Part shown: one piece after another, positions 7,774 to 15,211 of the stretch
Numbering within the stretch: position 1 is the stretch's first letter
Layout: each line of letters begins with the position of its first letter
Assembly (NCBI RefSeq): GCF_029675105.1
Contig: NZ_JAQQFV010000003.1
Location: forward strand, 558,001-622,000
Origin: Nocardia anocheti
Lineage (GTDB): Bacteria; Actinomycetota; Actinomycetes; Mycobacteriales; Mycobacteriaceae
DNA length: 64,000 nt
Direction of reading: 5' to 3'
The notes under the pieces: model-generated
What the model was told of the DNA's origin: nothing
Databases searched by the model: none
Seen by the model: only the letters and a program-made list of their open reading frames with translations
Made by a program: the position numbers and the translations under genes

Positions 7774-8862
7774 TCACCAGGTCAGGACCGGCTTGACGAC
7801 GCGTCCGGCGCGTTGCTCGGCCAGCGCGGTATCGATGTCGGTGTGTGGATAGCAAGCGACGAGGCGCTCGGCCGGGAAGCGGCCACTCGCCAGGAGTTCG
7901 AGCAGGAACGGCAGGAAGGTGGCGGGCACGCTGTCGCCCTCGAGGCACCCGCGCACGGTCTTGCCGTGCAGCACCAGATCGCCGAGGTCGATCGGCGGAA
8001 TACCCCGGCCGAGGCCGACCGCGACTGCCGCGCCGCCGATGGTCAACGCGGCCACCGCCTCCCCGAGCACCTCGGCCCGGCCGGTGGTGTCCAGCGCGTG
8101 GGTGGCACCGCCGTCGGTGACCGCGCGGACCCGGTCCACGGTGGATTCCCCGGCCGGGTCGATGGCCGTCTCGGCGCCGAGTTCGGTGGCGAGAGCCCGC
8201 CGCTCGGCGGAGGTCTCGACGACGTGCACGCGCACACCGTCGACGGTCCGGGCGGCCAGCAGCGCGGCCATTCCGACGGCACCGGCCCCGTACACCACCA
8301 ACTGGTCGCCCGCGCCGGGGCGCAGCACGTTGAGGACCGCGCCAGCCCCGGTCTGGAATCCGCAGCCGAAGGGCGCCGCGAGGGCGAGATCGATCGCGGG
8401 ATCCACGACGACGGTGTTGTCCTCGGTGGTCAGCGCGTAGCCCGCGAAGCTCGACTGTCCGAAGAACCCGTCCAGCACCGGGATGCCGTCGAGGTGCACC
8501 CGTGGGGCGTCATGGGCGCGGCGGCCGAACTGGTTGAGCGCGGTCGCGCGCACGCAGTAGGCGGGCCGACCGGCGAGGCAGTTGGCGCAGGCGCCGCAGT
8601 GACGGAAGGTCAGCACGACATGGTCGCCGGGACGCACCGAACGCACGTCCGGGCCGACCGCCTCGACCACCCCGGCACCCTCGTGCCCCAGCAGGATCGG
8701 CCGGTCGGCGGCACCAGCGCGCCTGCTCACCAGGTCGGTGTGGCAGATCCCGGCCGCGACCACCCGCACCAGGATCTCCCCGGCCCTCGGGTCGTCGATC
8801 TCGACCGGCTCGACCGTGAATCCGGCCGCCGGATCGCGGGAGAGCACGGCCGTGGTCCGCAT
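7774..8862 (-). CDS. Zinc-dependent alcohol dehydrogenase, MDR family
   Basis: The protein has 362 residues. Catalytic zinc ligands are visible as Cys40 (GICHTD), His60-Glu61 (GHEGAG) and Cys167 (FGCGFQTGAG). The structural zinc site is Cys89, 92, 95 and 103. The NAD-binding motif is GAGAVG at 192-197. The layout matches class III-like, aryl/allyl alcohol dehydrogenases that oxidise primary alcohols to aldehydes with NAD. Its ATG overlaps the upstream DUF4334 stop (TGATG), so it is coupled to that gene; a FasR-like TetR gene follows 4 bp later. Confidence 0.9.
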   Translation of the reverse strand: MRTTAVLSRDPAAGFTVEPVEIDDPRAGEILVRVVAAGICHTDLVSRRAGAADRPILLGHEGAGVVEAVGPDVRSVRPGDHVVLTFRHCGACANCLAGRPAYCVRATALNQFGRRAHDAPRVHLDGIPVLDGFFGQSSFAGYALTTEDNTVVVDPAIDLALAAPFGCGFQTGAGAVLNVLRPGAGDQLVVYGAGAVGMAALLAARTVDGVRVHVVETSAERRALATELGAETAIDPAGESTVDRVRAVTDGGATHALDTTGRAEVLGEAVAALTIGGAAVAVGLGRGIPPIDLGDLVLHGKTVRGCLEGDSVPATFLPFLLELLASGRFPAERLVACYPHTDIDTALAEQRAGRVVKPVLTW

Positions 8863-9332
8863 CAGCCGACCCGTTCGAGCAGGAAGTAGAAGTACGCGCC
8901 GCGCGAGAGGACCAGCTCGGGCCTGCCGTTCATGATGCCCATCAGCGTGTGGTCGTCGAGCCACTTGAAGTGGTCGAACACCGCGCGACCGTCGTAGACC
9001 ATGGTCGCGGTGACCTCACCGCGGAACTCGATGTTCCACAGCGTCGCCTCGCCCTGTCCCAGTTCGACATTCGAGAACAGCGAGCCGTCCTCGGCCCGAC
9101 AGATCAGCGGCTTGGCGTCATCGAGCGCGACGAAGTTCTTGCCGTACCAGCGGCTGGCGGGCAGCGCCCGGCACAGCGGGTGGCCGGTCTGAAATGCGTC
9201 GCCGCGCCATTCGCCCAGGATGTCCTCGGCACGCGCGGGACGTAGCCGCGTCCAGAGCTGGTCCAATTCGTCGGTCGCGACGCCCTCGGCCTGCTCCCGA
9301 AGCTGTTGCCAGCGTGGTGTGTCCGCGCTCAT
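8862..9332 (-). CDS. DUF4334 / GXWXG-type protein, second copy
   Basis: The 156-residue protein has GEWRGDAFQTGHPLCRALPA near residues 40-59 and the same C-terminal pattern as the copy at 1876-2406 (EFRGEVTATMVYDGRAVFDHF...LMGIMNGRPELVLSRGAYFYFLLERVG). It leads the operon DUF4334, ADH, tetR. Its function is unknown. The recurrence of DUF4334 next to alcohol-oxidising enzymes in two operons suggests a role with hydrophobic alcohol or carbonyl substrates (inference). Start is the ATG at 9332; an upstream extension would run through two operators. Confidence 0.85.
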   Translation of the reverse strand: MSADTPRWQQLREQAEGVATDELDQLWTRLRPARAEDILGEWRGDAFQTGHPLCRALPASRWYGKNFVALDDAKPLICRAEDGSLFSNVELGQGEATLWNIEFRGEVTATMVYDGRAVFDHFKWLDDHTLMGIMNGRPELVLSRGAYFYFLLERVG

Positions 9333-9355
9333 GAATGTCCTCGTCTCGCGATTCC

Positions 9356-9371
9356 AGAACCATCCGGTTCT
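9356..9371. promoter_or_regulatory. Operator 1, AGAACC-N4-GGTTCT
   Basis: Perfect 6-bp arms with spacer ATCC. It lies 24 bp upstream of the DUF4334 start and shares the core GAACC-N4-GGTTC with operator 2 at 9389-9406. The two centres are 34 bp apart. Confidence 0.75.
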
Positions 9372-9388
9372 GAAAAGCGACCATAGTT

Positions 9389-9406
9389 CCGAACCAGATG
9401 GTTCGG
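9389..9406. promoter_or_regulatory. Operator 2, CCGAACC-N4-GGTTCGG
   Basis: Perfect 7-bp arms with spacer AGAT, placed just upstream of the leaderless -10 box of the divergent TetR gene. Its core is identical to operator 1. Binding here would block tetR, and binding at operator 1 would block the DUF4334/ADH/tetR operon. Confidence 0.8.
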
Positions 9407-9413
9407 CAAGAGG

Positions 9414-9419
9414 TACGAT
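9414..9419 (+). promoter_or_regulatory. -10 box of a leaderless promoter (TACGAT)
   Basis: TACGAT ends 7 nt before the ATG at 9427 and directly follows operator 2. It favours ATG 9427 over ATG 9418. Confidence 0.55.
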
Positions 9420-9426
9420 GCCGATC

Positions 9427-9990
9427 ATGCGGGCAGCGGGTGAGGCGACCAGGGAACGAATTCTGGTCGCGGCGAAGAGCGAGTTCGCGCGCTACGGGGT
9501 CGCGGGCGCCCGGATCAACCGGATCGCGGCGGCCGCCCATGCCAGCAAGGACCGGCTCTACGCCTACTTCCCCGGCAAGAGCGAGCTCTACGCCGCCGTC
9601 ACCGAACTGTGGGCCGAGCAGACCGCCGACGACACCGATTTCACCGCCGACGACCTGCCCGGCTACATCGGACGCCTCTTCGACCACTTCATCACCCAGC
9701 CCGAGGACGCGCAGTTGCAGGCCTGGGCCGAGTTGGAGCCCTCCGGTCCCGACATCACCGTCATCCTGCGTCGCACCGTCGACGCCAAGGTCGCCGAGAT
9801 GCGCCGGGGCCAACGCGAGGGCCTGGTCACCACCGAGATCCCGGCCGCACTGCTGCTGCGCATGCTCACCGATCTCGCCCGCACCGCGGCGACGCACGCG
9901 CGCCACGACACCAGTCACGCCGACGACCGCCACATCGCCACCCGGCGCGCGGCCACCGTGCTGGCGGCCCAGCGCATCGTCGCGCCGTAG
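9427..9990 (+). CDS. TetR-family transcriptional regulator
   Basis: The protein has 187 residues. The HTH is at about residues 6-55 (ATRERILVAAKSEFARYG...ASKDRLYAYFPGKSELYAAV) and a short C-terminal domain follows. It is divergent from the DUF4334/ADH/tetR operon. Two copies of a GAACC-N4-GGTTC operator sit in the 94-bp gap, so autoregulation and control of the operon are likely. Its ligand is unknown. An ATG three codons upstream (9418) is possible but overlaps the -10 box. Confidence 0.88.
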   Translation: MRAAGEATRERILVAAKSEFARYGVAGARINRIAAAAHASKDRLYAYFPGKSELYAAVTELWAEQTADDTDFTADDLPGYIGRLFDHFITQPEDAQLQAWAELEPSGPDITVILRRTVDAKVAEMRRGQREGLVTTEIPAALLLRMLTDLARTAATHARHDTSHADDRHIATRRAATVLAAQRIVAP

Positions 9991-10009
9991 GAGTCCCGGC
10001 CGCGGCGGC

Positions 10010-10015
10010 TATCGT
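10010..10015 (+). promoter_or_regulatory. -10 box of a leaderless promoter (TATCGT)
   Basis: TATCGT ends 6 nt before the GTG at 10022, matching the other leaderless starts in the window. Confidence 0.5.
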
Positions 10016-10021
10016 GGCGCC

Positions 10022-10600
10022 GTGGGGCGCGCGTGGGAATCCTGGGGACCGGTCGTGGTCGTGTGGGCGCTGCTGGTGCCGGTGGCGGTGGCCCTCACCG
10101 CCGGTCTGACGCACTGGCGGATCAGGACCTCGATGTCGCGGCGGGAGGCGCTGCGGCGTTCGATCGCCGAGGTCGGGGTGCTGGTCGGGACGCTGCCCTG
10201 GGTGTGGATGATCCTCACGCCGACGGGGGGCGAACGGGCGGTCAGCCTGGTGCCGCTGCGCGATCTGGTGGACACCCTCGGTGCCGCGCCGACGACGATC
10301 CTGGTCCAGGTCGGCGCGAATGTGGCCGTGTTCGTGCCGTTGGGTTTCCTACTGCCGCTACGGTTTCCGCGCTGGTCCTCGGTGGTACGGATGACGCTGA
10401 TCGGCGCGGGCGCGTCGGCCGCGCTCGAGGTCGCGCAGTACGTGCTGGACCTGGGACGGGTGTCCTCGATCGACGACGTCCTGATGAACGCCGCGGGCGC
10501 GGGCCTGGGCGCGCTGCTGGCCGCCGCGCATCGCGCCCGCCGCCGAGCCGGACGCTCCCGCAGCGATCGCCTGCTGACCGGCCTCGGCTGGGCCGCCTGA
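10022..10600 (+). CDS. VanZ-like membrane protein
   Basis: This 192-residue protein has four hydrophobic segments at about residues 10-29, 47-63, 92-113 and 120-143. The VanZ-type core is visible: VPLRDLVDTLG, NVAVFVPLGFLLPL and ALEVAQYVLDLGRVSSIDDVLMNAAGAGLG. VanZ homologues are widespread and most have no proven role; the name comes from low-level teicoplanin resistance. The gene stands alone between tetR and a GDSL hydrolase gene. The GTG at 10022 is preferred because a -10 box sits 6 nt upstream and no Shine-Dalgarno sequence is seen. Confidence 0.85.
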   Translation: MGRAWESWGPVVVVWALLVPVAVALTAGLTHWRIRTSMSRREALRRSIAEVGVLVGTLPWVWMILTPTGGERAVSLVPLRDLVDTLGAAPTTILVQVGANVAVFVPLGFLLPLRFPRWSSVVRMTLIGAGASAALEVAQYVLDLGRVSSIDDVLMNAAGAGLGALLAAAHRARRRAGRSRSDRLLTGLGWAA

Positions 10601-10638
10601 CGCCGAAAGGCGCCGCACGACAGGCACACGCCTGTTCG

Positions 10639-10644
10639 TACACT
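10639..10644 (+). promoter_or_regulatory. -10 box of a leaderless promoter (TACACT)
   Basis: TACACT ends 6 nt before the GTG at 10651. No Shine-Dalgarno sequence is present. Confidence 0.55.
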
Positions 10645-10650
10645 GTCCAG

Positions 10651-11253
10651 GTGAGCGGTCCCCTGCGTCTCTGTTTCCTCGGCGATTCCTTCGTGCAGGG
10701 CATCGGCGATCCCGACTACCGCGGCTGGGTCGGGCGCGTCCTGGCCACCACGGACACCGAGGTCACCGCGTTCAATCTCGGCATCCGCCGCAACACCTCC
10801 GACGATGTCGCCGCGCGCTGCTGGGCCGAGGTCGACGCGCGCACCGTCCCCGAGGCGGACAACCGGATCGTGCTGTCCTTCGGCAGCAACGACATGGTCG
10901 AGGAGGACGGTCGCGTGCGCGTCGACCCCACCCGCACCCTGGCCAACCTCGCCACCCTCCTCGCCGAGAGCGTGCGCCGGGGCCTGTTCGTGCTGGTCGT
11001 GGGCCCGCCGCCAGTGATCGATGCGGGCGAATCCCACCTGCGGCGGACGACGCGGTTGGCCGCGGAGATGTCGGCGCTGTGCCACGCGCGGGAGGTGCCG
11101 TTCGTCGATGTCACCGCGGCGCTCGCGGCGGATCCGGTCTGGGTCGCCGAAGCGCGCGACCGTGACGGCGCCCATCCCGGCAGCGGTGGCTACGACCGGC
11201 TCGCCGCGCTGGTCCGCGACGGCGGCTGGCACGACTGGATCAGCCGAACCTGA
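10651..11253 (+). CDS. SGNH/GDSL-family hydrolase
   Basis: The 200-residue protein has block I FLGDSFVQGIGD (catalytic Ser in GDSF, residue 12), block III FGSNDMVEEDG and block V DGAHPGSGGY with the catalytic Asp/His. Block II glycine is in LGIRRNTSDD. The set is complete for an esterase or lipase of the SGNH fold. No signal peptide is present, so the enzyme is cytosolic. It converges on a tetR gene at 11266 with a 12-bp gap. Its substrate cannot be told from sequence. Confidence 0.88.
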   Translation: MSGPLRLCFLGDSFVQGIGDPDYRGWVGRVLATTDTEVTAFNLGIRRNTSDDVAARCWAEVDARTVPEADNRIVLSFGSNDMVEEDGRVRVDPTRTLANLATLLAESVRRGLFVLVVGPPPVIDAGESHLRRTTRLAAEMSALCHAREVPFVDVTAALAADPVWVAEARDRDGAHPGSGGYDRLAALVRDGGWHDWISRT

Positions 11254-11265
11254 ACCGCCGCACCG

Positions 11266-11895
11266 TCATTCGGCCGGATCGGCGACCGGGACCAGTAGCA
11301 GTTGCCGGGCGATGTGGTCGGTCAACCGTTCCCGCGTGGTGGCGAATTCGCCGCGCAGCCAGGCGGCCACCAGCTCCAGGGTGCCGCTGACCAGTGTGTA
11401 GGCCGCCAGTTCCGCGTCGTCGGGGTCACCGGCCTGGTCGGGGCGCAGTTCCCGGTTCACGGCGGTCGCCGCGGCGGCGATGGCGTGCTGGGTCGCCACG
11501 CGCGCGGTGTACAGCGACTCGGTGCTGTGGGCGTTGAGCAGCAGCGCTTGGCGGCGGGTGTCGGTGAGCAGGAAGCCCAGGGCCGCGTCGGCGGCGGCGT
11601 GGACCTGGCTCGGCAGATCGGGCGGCGCGGCGTGGGTGGCGGCGACGACGGCGGCGATGCCCTGACTGGTCAGCTCCTCGGACAGGGCCGTGAGCAGGGC
11701 GTCGCGGTCGGTGAACTGTTCGTAGAAGTACCGGTCGTTGAGCTGGGCGCGGTGACAGACCGCGCGTTTGGTGACCGCCTGCGCGCCCTCCTCGGCCAGC
11801 AGGTCCAGGGCGGCCTCGAGCAGGGCGGTGCGGCGCCGGGCGCGGCGCTCGTCCGCCGCGACACCCCCGTAGGCGCGCGGAGTCGTCTTGACCAT
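11266..11895 (-). CDS. TetR-family transcriptional regulator
   Basis: The protein has 209 residues with an HTH at about residues 22-66 (ALLEAALDLLAEEGAQAVTKRAVCHRAQLNDRYFYEQFTDRDAL). The recognition helix sequence LNDRYFYEQF is of the type found in a branch of TetR proteins next to oxygenases. It is divergent from the MpaB-type oxygenase gene at 11985, and a long inverted repeat lies between them. It is the likely regulator of that gene. Confidence 0.87.
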   Translation of the reverse strand: MVKTTPRAYGGVAADERRARRRTALLEAALDLLAEEGAQAVTKRAVCHRAQLNDRYFYEQFTDRDALLTALSEELTSQGIAAVVAATHAAPPDLPSQVHAAADAALGFLLTDTRRQALLLNAHSTESLYTARVATQHAIAAAATAVNRELRPDQAGDPDDAELAAYTLVSGTLELVAAWLRGEFATTRERLTDHIARQLLLVPVADPAE

Positions 11896-11929
11896 CTCCC
11901 CATTCTGGTGCACCCTGGCATCACACGCG

Positions 11930-11955
11930 TTTCTGGTGTCGCACGGCACCAGAAA
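11930..11955. promoter_or_regulatory. Operator, TTTCTGGTG-N8-CACCAGAAA
   Basis: Perfect 9-bp arms with an 8-bp spacer lie between the divergent tetR and MpaB-type genes. A further TTCTGGTG half-site at 11903-11910 runs into CACC to form GGTGCACC. The pair looks like a double TetR binding region. Confidence 0.8.
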
Positions 11956-11984
11956 CGGGGTGAGTGGAACAAAGGAGTTCAACG

Positions 11985-12932
11985 ATGACCTGTCCCGTGC
12001 CGCACCAGGAACTGCGCGCCGTCGACGCGCCCGCCACACCGCACCGATCCTCCCCCGCCGTCGCGCGTTTCGAGCAGGTCGGCGGTTCGGTCCTGTTCGG
12101 ATTGTTCGGCGTGGCTCTGTTCGATCAGCCGATGCTGCCGCCGGTCTCGGCCGCCCTCGAGGCGACCGGCCGGGCCCGCTACGAGCCGTGGGCCCGCGCG
12201 GTCCGCACGGCGGCCGCCGACCAGCTGATCTACCACGGCGAGGACGCCGACCGCGCCGCCGAGTCCGAACGACTCATGCTGCTGCACCGGGACGTCAAGG
12301 GCGTCGGCCCGGACGGCGAGCGGTACTCCGCGCTCAACCCGCGGTCCTGGAACTGGATCCTCTACTCCACCTTCTTCGTTCAGCGCGGCGCCTATCTCGC
12401 GCTGACCGGGGATCGCCCCTCGGCCGCGGACAACCAGGCCATCTGGGAGCACTACCTGTTCAAGACCCGCGGCCTGCACCTGCCCGGCGGTTCCCGGCCG
12501 ATCTCCGACTATCCGGAACTGGTCGCCCATTACGACGCCATGATCGCCGAACTCCGGGCGACCCCGGCGCTGGACGCGGCCACCAGCACGGTACTGCGGG
12601 CCCCGCGCCCGTATTTCCTGCCCGCGATCACCGATCCGCTGTGGCGACTCGGCGCGCCCACCTTCGGGCATGTCGCCATGATTCTCGGGTGCGGCATCAT
12701 GCATCCGGGGGTCCGCGCGAAGATGCCGATCCACTGGGGCCGCCGTCAGGACCGCGAATTCCGAGCGCTCACCGCCGCGCTCCGGGTGGCCTATCGGCGG
12801 CTGCCCGCCGCCGTCACCGATTCCCCGATGGCCCGTAACCGGCGCGAGTACGAGCGGCTCGTGGGCGGCTATCGCGAGGTCGGTCTGACCTCGTTCGCGC
12901 CGGAACCGGGTTTCCGCGCGGCCGCGCGCTGA
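11985..12932 (+). CDS. MpaB/Lcp-family (DUF2236) oxygenase-like protein
   Basis: The protein has 315 residues and belongs to the DUF2236 family, which includes MpaB and latex-clearing protein. The family's heme-ligand region is recognisable as LMLLHRDVKGVGPDG at about residues 96-110, with SWNWILYSTFFV following. No Tat or Sec signal is visible, unlike secreted rubber oxygenases, so it acts inside the cell. The reaction is probably a heme-dependent oxygenation, substrate unknown. A strong Shine-Dalgarno sequence (AAAGGAG, 11971-11977) sets the ATG at 11985. It is controlled by the divergent TetR operator (inference). Confidence 0.82.
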   Translation: MTCPVPHQELRAVDAPATPHRSSPAVARFEQVGGSVLFGLFGVALFDQPMLPPVSAALEATGRARYEPWARAVRTAAADQLIYHGEDADRAAESERLMLLHRDVKGVGPDGERYSALNPRSWNWILYSTFFVQRGAYLALTGDRPSAADNQAIWEHYLFKTRGLHLPGGSRPISDYPELVAHYDAMIAELRATPALDAATSTVLRAPRPYFLPAITDPLWRLGAPTFGHVAMILGCGIMHPGVRAKMPIHWGRRQDREFRALTAALRVAYRRLPAAVTDSPMARNRREYERLVGGYREVGLTSFAPEPGFRAAAR

Positions 12933-12942
12933 TTCGGCCCGC

Positions 12943-13590
12943 TCACCGCGCGGTGTCGGCGTCGCCGTAGACGACGAGCCAGATCGCGCGGCCCAGGGCC
13001 ACGGCCAGGTCCTCGTCGTCGATGCCGGTGTCGGCCGAGAAGGCCGCCGCGATGGTGCGTTCGACCATGGACGTGAGGACCAGGGCGGTGGCCGCCGAAT
13101 CCGGACCGGTGGCCACCCGACCCGCCGCGCGCTCGGCATCGAGCCGGGCGCGCCCCAGTTCGGCGAAGCTCGCCACCCTGGTCCGCCAGTACGCGCCGAC
13201 GGCCCGGTCGTAGCCCGCCACCTCGCTCAGGGCGAGCAGGAGGTAGCGGTGCGTGCGGAACCCGCTGATCATGGCGCGCATCGCGGCCGTGACCCCGGCC
13301 TGCCGGTCGGTGTGCTCGGCGCGCCACCACACTTCGGCGGCGGCGAACAGGTCGGCGGTGGCCAGTTCGGCCATCCGGATCAGCAGGCTGCTCTTGTCCG
13401 GGAAATAGCGGTAGAAGGTGGAGCGGGCGGCGCCGGAGGCGGCGGCGATCTTCTGCACGGCCAGTTCGGTGAACGGCGTGCCGTCGGCGAGCAGGTCTTC
13501 GACCGCGCGCAGCACGCGGCGCTCGAACTCGACGCGTCGATCGTCGGAGGGTTTGCGCGCCGATCGCGGGACGCGCGTCAGCGAAGGCAT
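12943..13590 (-). CDS. TetR-family transcriptional regulator
   Basis: The 215-residue protein has an HTH around residues 22-68 (EFERRVLRAVEDLLADG...GAARSTFYRYFPDKSSLLIRM) and a C-terminal domain of the type found in KstR2-like or AcrR-like proteins. It is divergent from the FAD monooxygenase operon at 13793-16976, and the 202-bp gap carries a nested inverted repeat. It probably represses that operon. Confidence 0.87.
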   Translation of the reverse strand: MPSLTRVPRSARKPSDDRRVEFERRVLRAVEDLLADGTPFTELAVQKIAAASGAARSTFYRYFPDKSSLLIRMAELATADLFAAAEVWWRAEHTDRQAGVTAAMRAMISGFRTHRYLLLALSEVAGYDRAVGAYWRTRVASFAELGRARLDAERAAGRVATGPDSAATALVLTSMVERTIAAAFSADTGIDDEDLAVALGRAIWLVVYGDADTAR

Positions 13591-13718
13591 CGGCGAACCG
13601 GCGCCTGCTCGGTGGCGCGCTCGGGTGCTGAGGGCATGTCCCCATTGTGCCCGCCGGTCCGGCGCGGCCCGCCTCGGCCGTGCGCCCCGGGCGGCAAACC
13701 CGTTGTCCCGGTGTGGTA

Positions 13719-13747
13719 TTGACTCCCGGCCGCGCGCGGCTCATCAT
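13719..13747 (+). promoter_or_regulatory. Candidate sigma-70 type promoter for the FAD enzyme operon
   Basis: TTGACT at 13719-13724 and a weak CATCAT at 13742-13747 are 17 bp apart. The -10 end touches the outer arm of the operator at 13744-13778, so the operator would occlude it. Confidence 0.45.
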
Positions 13748-13778
13748 CGAATCGGACACAGTGTCCGAGACTCGATGA
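13744..13778. promoter_or_regulatory. Nested operator around TCGGACAC-A-GTGTCCGA
   Basis: The core at 13752-13768 is a perfect palindrome with 8-bp arms and one central base. It is flanked by a second inverted repeat, TCATCGA (13744-13750) and TCGATGA (13772-13778). The structure lies 15-25 bp before the ATG at 13793 and faces the divergent tetR gene at 12943-13590. Confidence 0.8.
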
Positions 13779-13792
13779 CCGAGGCGGTTCGC

Positions 13793-15211
13793 ATGACTGA
13801 TTCCCCCGTCCCCAGCACCATCGAGTCGGCCGAGGTGGTCGTGGTCGGCGCGCGCTGCGCCGGATCGGCGACCGCCTTGACGCTGGCCAGGGCGGGACGC
13901 CGGGTCATCGTGCTGGAGGCCGCGGCGCTGCCGTCGGAGACACTGTCGACGCATCTGCTGTGGCCCGCCGGGGTGGCCGAACTCCAGCGCCTCGGGGTGC
14001 TCGCCGAGGTGAGCGCCCTGGGCGCGCCACCGCTGACCCGCGCGTACGCCGAGGGCGCCGGATTCGGTATCGGCACACCGTTTCCGGCGGTGGACGGGAT
14101 CGACTACGCCCTGTGCGTCCGACGAACCGGACTCGACGACGTGCTCGTCCGGGCCGCCGTCGCCGCGGGCGCCGAGGTGCGGACGCGGTGCCGGGTGGAG
14201 TCGGTGATCTTCGACGGAACCCGCTGCGCCGGTGTGCGGTACACCGATCGCGACGGGACGGTCACCGAGCTCCGCGCGGCGCTGGTGGTCGGCGCGGACG
14301 GGCGACGCAGCACCGTCGCCAGGGCGGTCGGCGCCGAGGAGCCGTTCCTGACGGTGCCCAGCGGCCGGGACTGCTACTTCGCCTACTGGCGCGATGCCCC
14401 CGACGCGGCCCGGCACATCGCCGCGCAGTGGCGGGTGGGCGCCGATCTGGGCACCGCCTTCCCCTGCGACGACGGCCTGGTGTTGAGTCTGGTGCAGCCG
14501 CCACGCGGCGAGGGACGGCTGGGCCCCGGCGAGGCGGAGCGACGCTATACCGAAGCGGTAGCGCGCATTCCGGCCCTCACCGAGCGACTACACGGCTGTG
14601 AACGGGTCGGCCGGGTCCGCGCGGCGACCGGTATCGCCTCCTACTTCCGGCCGTCGTCGGGCCCCGGCTGGGCCCTGCCCGGCGACGCGGGCCACTTCAA
14701 GGACCCGGTCACCGCCCAGGGCATCCGCGACGCCCTGCACTACGGCCGCCTGCTGGCCGAATCCGTCGCCGGAGTCCTCGACGACCCCGCCGCCCTCGAC
14801 GCGGCACTCAGGGCATGGGACCGGCGCCGGGTCCGCGAATGCCGCGAGATCTTCCACTGGACCAACCGACTCGCGCGCGGAGAGGCCATGCGCCCCTTGG
14901 AGATCGAGCTGTACCGGCGGGCCGCCGTCGATCCCGAGCTCGCCGAGATCACCACCGGCATCTTCTCGCGCACCCGCAGGCCCGCCGAACTGGCCAGCCC
15001 GGCACGGGCCGCCCGGCTGGCCTGGGGCGCGCTGCGGCACCAGCGTGACCACCTTCCCGCCGTCCTCGCCGACCTGGGCCGCGAAGTGCGCGGCGCCCTA
15101 CACGAACGGAACCTCACCCGAACCACCTTGCGCGGCACCCCTATCCGGGCGGTGCCGCCCACGCACACCCTGCACACCACCGTGGCACCTGGAGCACAGC
15201 ATGTCCGATAA
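13793..15211 (+). CDS. FAD-dependent monooxygenase (NAD(P)/FAD-dependent oxidoreductase)
   Basis: The protein has 472 residues. The N-terminal FAD motif is VVVVGARCAGSATALTLARAG. A DG motif (VVGADGRRSTVARAVG) and the GD motif (WALPGDAGHFKDPVTAQG) identify the class A flavoprotein monooxygenase/geranylgeranyl reductase-like superfamily. The start ATG at 13793 has GAGG 8 nt upstream; an in-frame ATG at 13775 overlaps the operator. The last 11 bp overlap the next FAD enzyme gene, so the two are co-translated. Substrate is unknown; an unsaturated or aromatic hydrophobic compound is plausible. Confidence 0.82.
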   Translation: MTDSPVPSTIESAEVVVVGARCAGSATALTLARAGRRVIVLEAAALPSETLSTHLLWPAGVAELQRLGVLAEVSALGAPPLTRAYAEGAGFGIGTPFPAVDGIDYALCVRRTGLDDVLVRAAVAAGAEVRTRCRVESVIFDGTRCAGVRYTDRDGTVTELRAALVVGADGRRSTVARAVGAEEPFLTVPSGRDCYFAYWRDAPDAARHIAAQWRVGADLGTAFPCDDGLVLSLVQPPRGEGRLGPGEAERRYTEAVARIPALTERLHGCERVGRVRAATGIASYFRPSSGPGWALPGDAGHFKDPVTAQGIRDALHYGRLLAESVAGVLDDPAALDAALRAWDRRRVRECREIFHWTNRLARGEAMRPLEIELYRRAAVDPELAEITTGIFSRTRRPAELASPARAARLAWGALRHQRDHLPAVLADLGREVRGALHERNLTRTTLRGTPIRAVPPTHTLHTTVAPGAQHVR

